From Sporothrix humicola (taxonomy: Eukaryota; Ascomycota; Sordariomycetes; Ophiostomatales; Ophiostomataceae), in the NCBI GenBank assembly GCA_021396245.1, contig WNYE01000048.1, positions 248,001 to 312,000 on the forward strand: DNA of 64,000 nucleotides. The letters run 5' to 3'. Under the pieces are notes generated by a model. It did no database searches and was not told the DNA's origin. It was given only the letters and a program-made list of their open reading frames with translations. Every line of letters begins with the position of its first letter. The stretch's first letter is position 1. Below, piece by piece: positions 1-10,729 of the stretch. The position numbers and the translations under genes were made by a program.

Positions 1-3000
1 TGTTGGTGATGGTAATGAGCGACCTCTCGTGACATCTTTTCTCCTTTTCTTTTCCTTTCTTTCCTTGTTTGTGCTACTGCTTGTCCAACAGCGTGGGGGC
101 GCCTTCCCTCTTTGCTGGTAACATTCTCCTCTTCTCACTTTCCTTTTTGCTGTCGCTATCATCTATCATCTCCGGATTAAGAAGGCGCGACCATTGCCCT
201 GTCTGGATGCCCTTCTCGCTTCCCCCCTCGTTCTTTCCTGGTAACTTTGCTCGTTATGTTTGGGATGTGTTTGCTCTGTGCCAGGGGCTGTGAGGGGAAG
301 GAGCCTGAGAGCTGGGAGAGCAGAGCAGACAAACAGCGACACTGAAGGAAAGAGGCAAGGAGAGACACAAACAGAAACAGAGACAGAAGGAGCAGGGGGA
401 AGATGCCCCCACCTATTTGAGGTATCCACCCCATGTGTCTCTTGGAAGGCGTTCCTATTGGCGGAACCAGCTCATTTTGGGGCATCTTGGGGGAAGGAAG
501 GGGGGGGACCCTCGTTTTTGTTTGCCCACCTGACCAGCGCCTGGAATTGAGTCCTCACTTTCTGTTCATTCTGGGTCATAGTGGCACACTCCGGGCTGAG
601 TTGTGTACCCCACTGTCAGGTCCCAACCTCGCCAGAGGGCTGCTTGTCTCTACCAGCCCACCAGGTACCTTTTTTGACCCCAATTATTTCTGATTTTTTT
701 ATGGGGCTCAGACGGTGCTCCCCGGCGGCCCGTCAAGCACCAAAAAATTGGGCAGGGTCCAGTGACCTTGAACCCGCGAGAACCAACCCAGAAGAAGGCA
801 ACGATGTGCAAGAAAGAAACACCCTGCATCATGATGGCACATGGGGTACATATGAACGAACATACGGGACTTTTGATCGTCCTCCTCGCCATGTCTCTCT
901 TGAGATCGCAGGATGGGATTTTCAGAAATTCTCCTGAAAGATGTGCAAGAAAGATATGAGAAAAAGGGGCAGGCAGTTCTGCTTTTCCAGAGGACTGGGA
1001 GAAGCCCTCCATTCTTTGACTCCGTTTTGAATATCATTTAGAAATCTGCCCTTCGCATTTCGAACCTGTCATTTTTACTTTCTTTTTTGCACATCCAAAG
1101 AAGCAAGGGCAGGCGCAGGTGGCGAGAAAAGCAGGTATCACAAGGTGCGAAAAAAGGGGAGAGTCTCTGGCACTCTTCCATCTCTAGATAACGGAGCGCT
1201 CCGTTTTCATACTTTACTTTTTTATTTGCCTTGCAACAATTTCTACAGGCGACAGAACGACACGCCATGTCATCTTTGTTGCTCCAATTTTGTCGCGGGA
1301 AAGGAGATATCGCTTGGAATACGGTTGCACTTTTGTTACCGAGATGGAAAGGCAAACACACCCCCACTCTAACAAACATCCCAAGGACTTGGGATCTGGG
1401 TGAGCCATGGTACCAAAAGGATTTTTATAAAAAAAGAAAACGAATAAAAAATAGGCAAATGAATCGTGGGGTGAAGCTGCTACTGCTGATTCTCCTGGTG
1501 TGAGCAAATTGTGTTATCAGATTGCGTGAGTTGTGGCTTTCCATACGACGGTTTGCATGCAGCCGCAGAAGAGCTTTGAGAAGTTTTGATAGCGAGCGTG
1601 ACAAAAGGCTTCCATATCGTTTCTTGCAATCAAGCGACCCTTTTTTTACCCGTTAATATGACTCTATCAAACACCATTTTCCTTCGTCCCGGTAACTTGG
1701 GTTCGCGTGTGTGGAAAGTGGTCGACAGTGCCTTTTAAACAATTGCCGTGGATTCACATCTCCCATACGCATGCACAAGCACAAGTACGGCACATGCAAG
1801 CAGTAAGGGGTCTGCATATGTGTGAAAGTACGGCGTGTAGTACGGAGTGCAAGACACAAGCCATAAGCCATGGGCTGTGGCAGGAGAAAGGGCGCTCATA
1901 AGATCCCACAAAACGAGAAACTATTGAAAGCCGAATGTCGTCTTACCCAACTCCAGTTCCGAGGCAAGGCTCAGCTCGGAAGCCAAGGGGCTTTTCTGTG
2001 TTGACAAAAAGTGACAAGTCGATTTTGAACATGACATATTTTGATGTTTGGAGCCCGAGGTGGAGGGCGCTGGGGTGCATTTGGAGCAGTTTGGAGCAGT
2101 TTGGAGCATTATTTTACAGAAGGGCTCCATGCCAAATGGACGCCTGTCCAGGGTTGGCGTCCTCCAAATATCCCCTGGAGCTAGGTTAGAAATTTAAGTT
2201 GACCGTCGCCGTGGTGCTGGGAACTCACCAAGTCGGAAAAGGAGAAAGGCCAAAGTGCGGAAAATGGGCGCATTTTTTGGCGTTGCATTTGCTGATGCAG
2301 TTTACAGTCGCAATTGTATTGAAACAGCCTTGCAAATATCAAGGAGGAGATAGCATAAAATCACGGAATGGCAACACAGCTCTTCAATTGGACGGGCACA
2401 TGATGCAAAGCTTTGCTAGGTCTACATATCTGCGCCCTGCAATATTTATTAATATTTTCTTTCTTCTTCTCGTCTCAGACTGGACTGCTCAAAATTTCGG
2501 TCCGTCGTCCCCGGACGGTCCGTTATTTCGTAGAGTTTTGTTTAGATTCACTTTTTCGGCTCCGTGTGCTTCGTCCATGCCAGAAGATTGGCTATTTACT
2601 TGGGAATCCATTGCGATTTTCTATTGTTTCTTAATCAGATCCCATCGATAGTCCTGCTAGCCCTGGTGGCACGATGGTCTTTGGCGATCAGCGCCCTCGA
2701 TATGCAAACACTTTGTCTTTTCTCCCTGATGGCCCTTCGATCGCAACTCATCGCAACAAAGGGACACTCAGGGGAATGCACGATTACGGATGGATTACAC
2801 GAACTATGTGAACTTAATGAGCACCACCAAGTACAGGGACACGGGACTTACACGCCATTGTCCCTCGCTGGCATGGAGCATCTGGGGGATGAGCGTACCC
2901 CGAGCTGAAGTGAGACTTTTCCCAAGGTCTCTCTCTCACTTTGTCCGCTTATCTTGCTTATGAGGGTATTGAAAGGTCGAAAGTATGCGGAGATCTGGCT

Positions 3001-6000
3001 TATGTATGTGAGAGATATCGTTAAAGGCAAGGCTTGACGACGTCAGCCATTTATGAAGCTATGAGTGAATATGAGTAAACGGAATCTACCGTCGTCGCTA
3101 TCCGGCCTTTCATTGAGTGAGACGCCTTATACCAGGGGCAATGCGACCTTGATTTTCTTTCTTGTTGTTTGATTTATTTCGCGCCGTCTCTTATTTGCTG
3201 CGATGCCACAATAACACCGAGAAAAGAGGCAAAAATCTGACATTCGATCAAATTTATGGACCGGCCATGACAGAGAAAGGCAGGTGTTCGCGGTTTTGTT
3301 TTCTAACAGAGAATTGTCTCGACTTGAGATGTGTGTGGAGCAATGAGACCCAAGGACCAAATAGACCAGGGCTCCAGTGTCCGCTCCCAAGGGGCTGGGC
3401 CATCGAAGCGAGGTGCTCCTGTTTGAATGCCGAAAAATCCACGAGCCATCACTGATTGCAGGCGAAGGCAAACACCCATTTTTCAAGCCCCTTACAATGA
3501 ATGTATTCTTTGCCTTCGCATCTGGACCTGCAGCGGGCCACAGTCGGGCGGTCGGCCAATTCCCGACATGTTGGATACGTTTTGACCTATTTCCCCGGGC
3601 ATGAATACGCCATTCTCGTACCTAAAATGCATTGTAGCTTTTTGTGATGGTGTCCTTTTTTTCCGCATTCTGGTGGCGGGCAAAACTCGCTGTCAGAAAA
3701 AGAAGAAAGCAAAAATGCAAATCAAATGGTGTTGCGGAGCCGCGTTACTGTTCTCCCGCGAGAGAAAGAGCGAGGCGAGCGTTAGCGCAGTCACTTACAC
3801 GGCAGTCACTGAAAAGAGAAAACTGCCATGTGGACTGTTCTTTCGTCGCTATTTTCTTGCCGCCTCTGAGACACAGAACAAAGAGAGTTTGGATATTGGA
3901 TGCCACGATTTCTCTTGAAGAACTGTAGACTCCAGTGCTAACCAACAGCTGATTCTCCAAAGTTGATCTTCAGTGTTCAAAGGTCGTGCAATAGAGGTAT
4001 CGAAATCCTTGTGGGAACGACTGCCACTAATGTCAGTAATTTCCCCCGCGGAGTAATACAAGGTGCCTGCCACTTGAGTACTTCTGGCGGGTGTTTGTTC
4101 TCCCGGAACGCTGCGAGATGGCAGGCACGGTTGGTCGGCTCGCCGTAGCGGATGGCAAGAGCACTTAACTTTTCACGGACTAACACTGGTAGTGCCCTGT
4201 AGTGCCTTCACTCGCCCGGTGTTATTTGCAGAAATGGCGGGGGTTGGTGTCTTCTGTCAAAACCGTTTGTCTTGTTTTTGGAGAAACTCGAAAAGGCCCA
4301 TTGGAGACGGAAGTACCAGTCAAAGACGGCGTATTAGTGTGCAAGCAAAGTGGAAGAAATCAAAATCTCGGGCCTGTTTTGCCAGGTGGCCGAGAAATCG
4401 ACAGTTTTTGACAGGTGCTACGTTGTGTCGACAAGTCCGGGTACTTTCGAAGGCGATATTCAGGGCAAATAATTTGAATTAATGTAAAGCTTAAACAAAG
4501 AAAAATAGGTGTATAAGAAATCGAGTAAAATAAGCAAACGCCACGAAGACTACAAAGTACAAGTACTGACAATGTGATAAAAAATCGCCGAGGCTAGTAT
4601 AGAGTCAACATCTTGAGATGCAAATATCTCGTCGTTTTGACGCCTCGCATACCCTCGTCGTTTCTCTCGTACAAATGGCAGGGCTTGTGTCGTCTTGCCT
4701 GGCTTCCCTGCTTTTGCTCGGAATTTCCAGGAACTCATTGAACCCACAATCGCCCACCAAGCGAACTCGTGAGGCCTGAGGCGTGGGGCAGAAACTACCT
4801 GCCTGACTACCGAGGTGTTCTTAGTGCCATGGGATTTTTGGGAAGGCACAAGTATCTTTTGGTAGAAGCAATCCTGGCAGGTACTTACCCTTCTGAGGCA
4901 GGTAGGCCACCAAGTCTCCTCGAAAACGGTGGCCTTCCCCGTATTTTCTCGTTTTAGCGCCCTTCGATCTCGCCCCCGTTTGCCTGTTCCCTGTCAAAAC
5001 CACGTTTTTTGTTCAGTCGCCCTCGACGCTTCCCCCAATCGCACCTTCCGCGTTTTCTTACTGAGATCGTGATGATCTTGGTGATAATTCAACAAACAGG
5101 TGTAAACTCATCAAATGCAAAGACCATTCCACGACTGCCCTTCCAACGACCATAATTAACGCTATTGGCTTTACTGTGTATTTCACCATCTCTATTAATA
5201 CTTCGCAGCCTGGCTCATGGCTTTTGTTTTCCGGTTTCTTTGTTTTTCTCCATATTCCTGTTCTTTTGTTGTCCATATGGCGCGCTCTTATTTGTCCATT
5301 TGCGCCTCTGCAGAACGCAGTGGCCGCCTAAGGGCCTATGACATAATGGCATAACTCCAAACCAAGGAAACGATGGCAAAGGATGAAGGGAAACGGGAAA
5401 AGCGTGTGTCATTGTCGTAAATAAGCAATAAAGAGAGAGGAAACGAAACGCAAGGAAGAGGGAAATCGTAGGAAAAGGGAGGAAGGAACCAAAAACTCGC
5501 CCTGTCACGTTCCTTCAAAATAGTCACAGGGCAGGCGCATGACTGTTTGGAACACCTTGATTTCTCCGTTTTTGGTTTGGCCGGAATCTCGGGGGAGCTC
5601 CGGGGGATCGTTTTAGTGCATTTTCACCAAGGAGAAAGTACGGAGAATTAAGAGAGAATAGCAGAGAATTAGCAGAGAATTAGCAGCGGAAACCAGAAAA
5701 CGGAGGATTTTGGCGCTTTTTTGGCTGAAAACGGAGACAGGTGGCCTGGGGACTAGGCCAATCGTTCCATATTGGCTCGGTCACCTGTTGGCTCCTGCTC
5801 TTCTTGTGGGCTTCAAGGCTTGGTTTTATCACTTTTACCCCAGTCTTTGGCAGCGGGGGTGGCGGAACAATGGTCACGACGACCATGAAGACCAGGAACA
5901 AGGCGGCCAGAATATTGCGCACTGCGATAAAAATGTCAGGATATCGCGACATGGCCGCAGGGACTGGGGGTGAAGATTGAGTACGGAGAAAAGCGAGGCA

Positions 6001-7965
6001 ACGAGGCGACCGTGGGTGAAATCTGGACGTGCCTGGGCTGTTTCCACTTTCATCATGTCAACACACGGCTGGTTCGCGTGACAAGGAAAGAGCGACCGAG
6101 CAAGACTATGATGATGCCTCCCGGACTCCTGGATCTGGCCCAGTAAGAAGCACTGTTTTACCGCCCATTGAGGGGATGAATTTTTGAGCACAGCAGAACG
6201 AAAACCAGCACAAAATTGAGACGAGAGCATCGCTGCCAGTGATCACTCCAGGTCGCAGAACGGGCTGTGCTGGGCTTTCTTGCTTGGTTGCATACACGTC
6301 GTATATCAAACACTGGCAATTACTGGCCAGTATTGTGTAAGGAAGGCTTGTGATGAGTGACGATCCAGTTTACGTGGCTGCAATTGGCGGAGAAACGAAC
6401 CTGGCCCCCTGTGGCGGGCAAGATTGGATGACTCCGCCTGGGGAAAGAGCAAACAAAAAGACACAAAAGGAGTGCAACGCCAGAACGGTCGTGCCTTCCA
6501 ATAGTCGATCGGAGTCCAATCAAAATCCAAGTGAAAGAGCACAAAGAAGGCAGGCGCGACTCTCAATGATGCCAATGGTCGTCTCTCAGCACCTCTGAGC
6601 GAACGAAAATCAGCCATCGTGGCCATTGTCATCACCCACGCAACGATCCTTGAACAGGCAACTAAAGGCCGAAATCAAACGACGACACGCAACGCCTTTC
6701 GACAACGGCTCTGACGAAGGCCCAGAGCATTGTCACGATGCCTCTCGTGACAGGATTTTGATACGAGTACCGCCCGCAATCGCCATTTGGGTAAACCGGC
6801 TGCGTAGCCCGTCTGGACCGTCCGCTGGAAGGCGGGTTGTCCTTGCCCTCTGTTCAACTGTTGTCACTGGAATAAGGCTATGGCAGCCTGCTGTTTGCGG
6901 CGTCCACGAAGACGATCAGAGGGCCTGGCCTGGCCTGGCCACAACACAAACCCCACAAAACGGGACGGCCTCCCACCGTATTAGTGCGATCTCGTGACCA
7001 CGTTCTTGAAATTAGCGCGGCCATACTCTAATGCCGTTTATATTCCCGTGCTGTTTCTTCCTCACTCCGAGGCCCGCAAAACGGGAAAACGGTCGCCCAT
7101 CATGTGATGGCCCAGGACCACATATATTTCCCAATGCGGTAATCCTATCATCGACTAGCCGCTTAGGGAAACACTGCCTGAAATCCTCCGTTTTCGTCGT
7201 TTTGCAGCTCATCCTAAACGCTCACGGACCGCCATGAATCATGGCGATGTGCTCTGGCCAGCATCATACTCTCGCTCCTGAGTCAAGATCACCAGCAATT
7301 GGAAAAGGGGGAGCACCTCGTGAACAATTTCCATCCTGTTGATGAAATTGAGCTACTCTCTATGATTTTGGAGCTGTTTCCTTCGAAACTCGAGGCGACG
7401 GGGAATTCACAAAGCAGCATAAACACACAAACCTGCCCGAATCGGCCCTTCAATACCATCTTAGCCCTTCTTGACTGTCGCCGTTTTCTTGTAGCGCGTC
7501 CTTTTTCGCGGGTCGACGGAGGAGATAGTGGCAGACTGCACTACTTGTTCGCTCTTGCCGTTGCGTAACACACTGCCGTAAAAGCAGCTGAGCGCTCAGC
7601 CTAGCCTTTTTGGGAAACCGGCTCCGTTCTGCTCGAGTCAGAAGGGGCGTTCAGCACCAGTCCACCAGTGAAGCAGTCTGGCCTGTGCCTTCGCTGCCGC
7701 CTGACCCCGTCTCGCCTGCCGTTTTGTCCTCGCCACCACGCCAATTCATTGTGCCGGAAGTAGCCACCCAGGCTACTCCGTTTTTACTTTGTTCTTTCCT
7801 CCCTGCCACCACAATACGGTGGCACGGGGCTTCCTCGTCCAGGTACGTACCTCCCCTGTCAGTTTGTACACGGTACCCAGCCAGGGTTGGAGAACGGATG
7901 GGTGGGTGGAGCTGGAATGCTTTTTTACCTCACCGCGAGTCTGGCTCTTTCTTTTTCGGTCCATG
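1..7965. other. Gene-poor interval upstream of the DUF3295 gene
   Basis: I see no convincing gene here. Open frames on both strands are at most about 150 codons, mostly lack an ATG start, and show no recognisable domain or fungal codon bias. Composition is mixed, with pyrimidine runs and local tandem repeats: three copies of a 10-bp unit TTTGGAGCAG at 2080-2109, an 11-bp GAGAATTAGCA-type repeat near 5655-5686, and a GGCCT-type repeat near 6920-6940. It may hold distal promoter elements or unannotated non-coding transcripts for the regulator-like gene downstream, but nothing in the sequence proves that. Confidence 0.5.
2080..2109. repeat. Three tandem copies of a 10-bp unit
   Basis: TTTGGAGCAG is repeated head to tail three times, with a mismatch in the last base of the third copy. 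It is a short local duplication with no evident function. Confidence 0.8.
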
Positions 7966-8710
7966 ACCACACACACATCCCGCGCGTGCGCCCTCTTCTT
8001 TTTTGAGTTCGCCCACACCCACCACACACGCCCCCCCTGGAACCCAACGCCCAAATCGCTCCTTCCCTCCCACCACGCCCACCACCACATTTTCGCTCAT
8101 TCTCGATCCAGCCGCCCAGAACCTAATTAACATTCACCTCCTACATATACAAACTTTCCCCCACACACATCACAGGCCCTTTCTTTTCCTCCTTTTCAAC
8201 TACAATTCAACGACTCACCTCACGTCAAACCACGCTTCCACGCCCTCTTTTCTCGTTTTTACGATCGAATCTACGACGACGACAGTCTCTGTACGATCGG
8301 CTGATTCTCTCTCCTCGAATTTTGTGCCCGCCAAATCTCGTCGCAATTTTGCCTCGACGCTTTTCCTCGTCTTTCTCGATCCTCTCGATTCTTCCACTCG
8401 ACGACTCTTGTCCCGCTCGATAATTAGTATTCCGAACCTTCAAATCTCTTTACGACCAGCTCTCTTGACTATATCGATTTGAGAGCATTTGGTGCCGATA
8501 TCGTCTTAAGCCGACTATCTCAGGACCACCAACCACTTGAACGATCCAGCGACGACTTCTGCGACACTACATTCTAGAACTGATTTTCCCCTCTTCGGTT
8601 TCCAGTCGTGCATCCGCGCACCCCGTCTCTGTTCGCAGACTCCACTTCTTTACTTTCTCACTCTCGTGACCGTGTCTTCCCCACGGTCTTTCACCCTCAC
8701 AGACGACACA
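7966..8710 (+). promoter_or_regulatory. ATG-free pyrimidine-rich leader/promoter of the DUF3295 gene
   Basis: No ATG occurs on the + strand between the ATG at 7963 and the proposed start at 8711. Random sequence of this length should contain about a dozen. The stretch is also rich in C/T runs (8000-8240 and 8380-8700). Depletion of upstream ATGs over about 745 nt is what selection on a long 5' untranslated leader would leave. I therefore infer that much of this interval is transcribed as 5' UTR. The transcription start itself is not visible. Confidence 0.55.
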
Positions 8711-10729
8711 ATGCCGTCGTCTTTAGACGCCCCAGTGCTCCAGGTGGATGCAAATGTCATCCACAAGGTTGACACTTCCAATCCCCAGAACCTCTTCAGC
8801 ATGTGGACAGGTGAGTTTCTTTTGAACGAGATGTCAGACATACTTGGTCTAGATTTCGGAGTACTAACATCCACCCCAGTGTTTGCAAGATGTGCAGACA
8901 ATGTCGCCCAGGGCCGCCGGTTAGAAAACCTCAGCTGGCGCCTCTGGACTCGCGAGACCTTTTGCGTTGAGGCCGATCGCATGAGCTCAAACGGCTCTGC
9001 AGATTCCTTTGCTGTCACATCCGACAGCTCTTCTGTTGCTTCCACATCACCAAGACCGACGTCCATTCCGCGCCGGAGTAATCCTTCCACAGAGGAGGTG
9101 CCCCAGCTGTCTGGCAGTGTCGAGTCTCTTGCGGACGAGGACGCTGTTGATTTTTCTTCCGAGTCGAGTGCCGTTGATATTGCCCGCCCGCGGATACGGA
9201 GACAGGACTCCTGTGGTAGCAGTCGCAGTCGTGGCCGCGAGCGGCACATTACTTCGGACGACCTGGAGAAGATGGTCGTCTCAATTGTCCAGGAGACCGA
9301 GCCCCTCAAGGCTCCTCTCCGCGACATGCCTTCCAGCATTAACTTCACTACCACCTCCCCCGTCTCCCGCAAACATCCTGAGGAGACTCACGCTGTCCCT
9401 GTTCCCGAGTCGCACACCGCGCCAGAGCCCGCTGTGGCTGAGAAGCCGGCAACCGAATCTGCTGCACCCGCTGAGCCTTTCCCGGCTCTGGCTGCCGAGC
9501 CCGTCCAGGAGGAGGAGGACGAGCAGCACCAGCAGGTCATTGCTCCCAGCACACCACCTCTGCAGAAGACCAAGTCGGCAACCGAGGTGATCCGCGGCTT
9601 TTCGCCGTCGCACATACCCGTTGTGGTTCCCCAGATCCTGACGCCGCCACCATCCGATGAGCACGTGGGTGCCGAGGATGCCATCCCCGACCCGACGTCT
9701 GAGCCCGCCGCTAAGCAGGTTCAGTCCAAGAAGGCTACGTTCGCTCTGGGCGGTTCCTCGTCGTGCGAGGACTCGATGAGCGACCCCTCGCGCAGCCTTG
9801 AGATGCGCAAGTCAGCCATGTCCCAGATGATGATGAAGCGGAAGTCGACGCCGACGCCTGAGGAAGAGGGCTCGCTCAAGAGCGCCATGCACCTCTCTCG
9901 TCATTCGCTGGCACAGAAGAAGCAGACCTCGTTCAGCAGCCAGCTTGTGACGCGCGCCATTCCTGCTCCGGCCATTATGTCGGACGACGAATCCGACTCC
10001 GACGACATTGACGAAAGCGCCATTGACGACGACGATGACGACTCCTCGGATTGGGAGGACTCGAACGAAGAGAGCGGCCGGTCCAGCATGGACGACAAGA
10101 ACCTGTTCCAGCGTGTCGACTCGACTGTGCACCTGCCTTCGCGCCGTTCGCTGATCACTCTGATGATCCAGCGCAGCGAGCGCGAGGTCAAGAACGGCCT
10201 CACCACTTCGCAGTCGACGCTTGGCCTTAACCGCGCCCGCCCTCAACACAACTTGCAGGGCCAGCTCCAGCAGCACCAGCGTCAACACCAGCCGCCGTCG
10301 CTGGTGGCCTCACCTAACGACTCGGATGACGCAGCCCTGATGATGCGCCATCGCCCCCGCGGCCCTCAGTCCTCTCTGCGCCCAATTAATGAGATCCCGC
10401 GGTCGGCTGCTCAGCCGATCATGACATCGGCCACTGCCGCCAACCACGCACCTGCCCTTTCGCCGCGCACGAACCGCCGCAACATGCTTTCGACTGAGTT
10501 GACCGAATCTCTGCGCCGTCACCTGCTCTGGGAGCGTTCGCAGAAGACCTCAACGGCCAATGCTGTTCTCAAGAGACGGCATACTTCTCAGGATGTCGCC
10601 AACCTGCGCCAGTACCCCGAGCCGGTTCACATGGGCCGTGGTGACGACAACGGCGATTCCAATGCCAACAGCTTCGACCAGTACCTTAACCGCGACGCCT
10701 ACAATGGTTACCACGCCAAGGGCTGGTAG
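8711..10729 (+). CDS. DUF3295 / AreA-GATA-like N-terminal domain protein (putative regulator)
   Basis: This is a fungal protein of unconfirmed function, probably regulatory. Exons are 8711-8810 and 8880-10729. The 69-nt intron (GTGAGT donor, CTAAC branch point, CAG acceptor) is inferred because removing it gives a continuous motif. The product is 649 residues. Residues 27-60 form the short motif with the core LSWRLWTRE, the 'nitrogen regulatory AreA GATA-like' domain (PF08550, formerly DUF1752) also found in yeast Reg1-type proteins. The remainder matches the DUF3295 layout: an ATFALGGSSS segment, an acidic Asp/Ser tract, an FQRVDS...SRRSL segment and a C-terminal ELTESLRRHLLWER helix. Most of the rest is disordered and Ser/Pro/Gln-rich. 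I chose ATG 8711 because it is the first ATG after a long ATG-free leader; the frame extends upstream to 8537 only through a non-ATG codon. A role in glucose or nitrogen signalling is inferred from the Reg1-like motif. Confidence 0.85.
   Translation: MPSSLDAPVLQVDANVIHKVDTSNPQNLFSMWTGEFLLNEMSDILGLDFGVLTSTPVFARCADNVAQGRRLENLSWRLWTRETFCVEADRMSSNGSADSFAVTSDSSSVASTSPRPTSIPRRSNPSTEEVPQLSGSVESLADEDAVDFSSESSAVDIARPRIRRQDSCGSSRSRGRERHITSDDLEKMVVSIVQETEPLKAPLRDMPSSINFTTTSPVSRKHPEETHAVPVPESHTAPEPAVAEKPATESAAPAEPFPALAAEPVQEEEDEQHQQVIAPSTPPLQKTKSATEVIRGFSPSHIPVVVPQILTPPPSDEHVGAEDAIPDPTSEPAAKQVQSKKATFALGGSSSCEDSMSDPSRSLEMRKSAMSQMMMKRKSTPTPEEEGSLKSAMHLSRHSLAQKKQTSFSSQLVTRAIPAPAIMSDDESDSDDIDESAIDDDDDDSSDWEDSNEESGRSSMDDKNLFQRVDSTVHLPSRRSLITLMIQRSEREVKNGLTTSQSTLGLNRARPQHNLQGQLQQHQRQHQPPSLVASPNDSDDAALMMRHRPRGPQSSLRPINEIPRSAAQPIMTSATAANHAPALSPRTNRRNMLSTELTESLRRHLLWERSQKTSTANAVLKRRHTSQDVANLRQYPEPVHMGRGDDNGDSNANSFDQYLNRDAYNGYHAKGW
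8811..8879 (+). other. In-frame, stop-free intron of the DUF3295 gene
   Basis: The 69-nt intron is a multiple of three and has no stop in the host frame. Retention would insert 23 residues exactly inside the AreA-GATA-like motif, between MWT and VFARC. The splice signals are strong, so splicing is the expected state. Confidence 0.8.

Noticed and set aside
1050..1075. TCGAACC word as a possible tRNA B box on the minus strand
   Set aside because: The flanks do not fit the B-box consensus and no A box or cloverleaf could be drawn around it. Other TCGAACC-like words in the window failed in the same way.
2199..2651. 150-codon open frame
   Set aside because: It starts at a non-ATG codon, lacks coding bias and has no recognisable domain.
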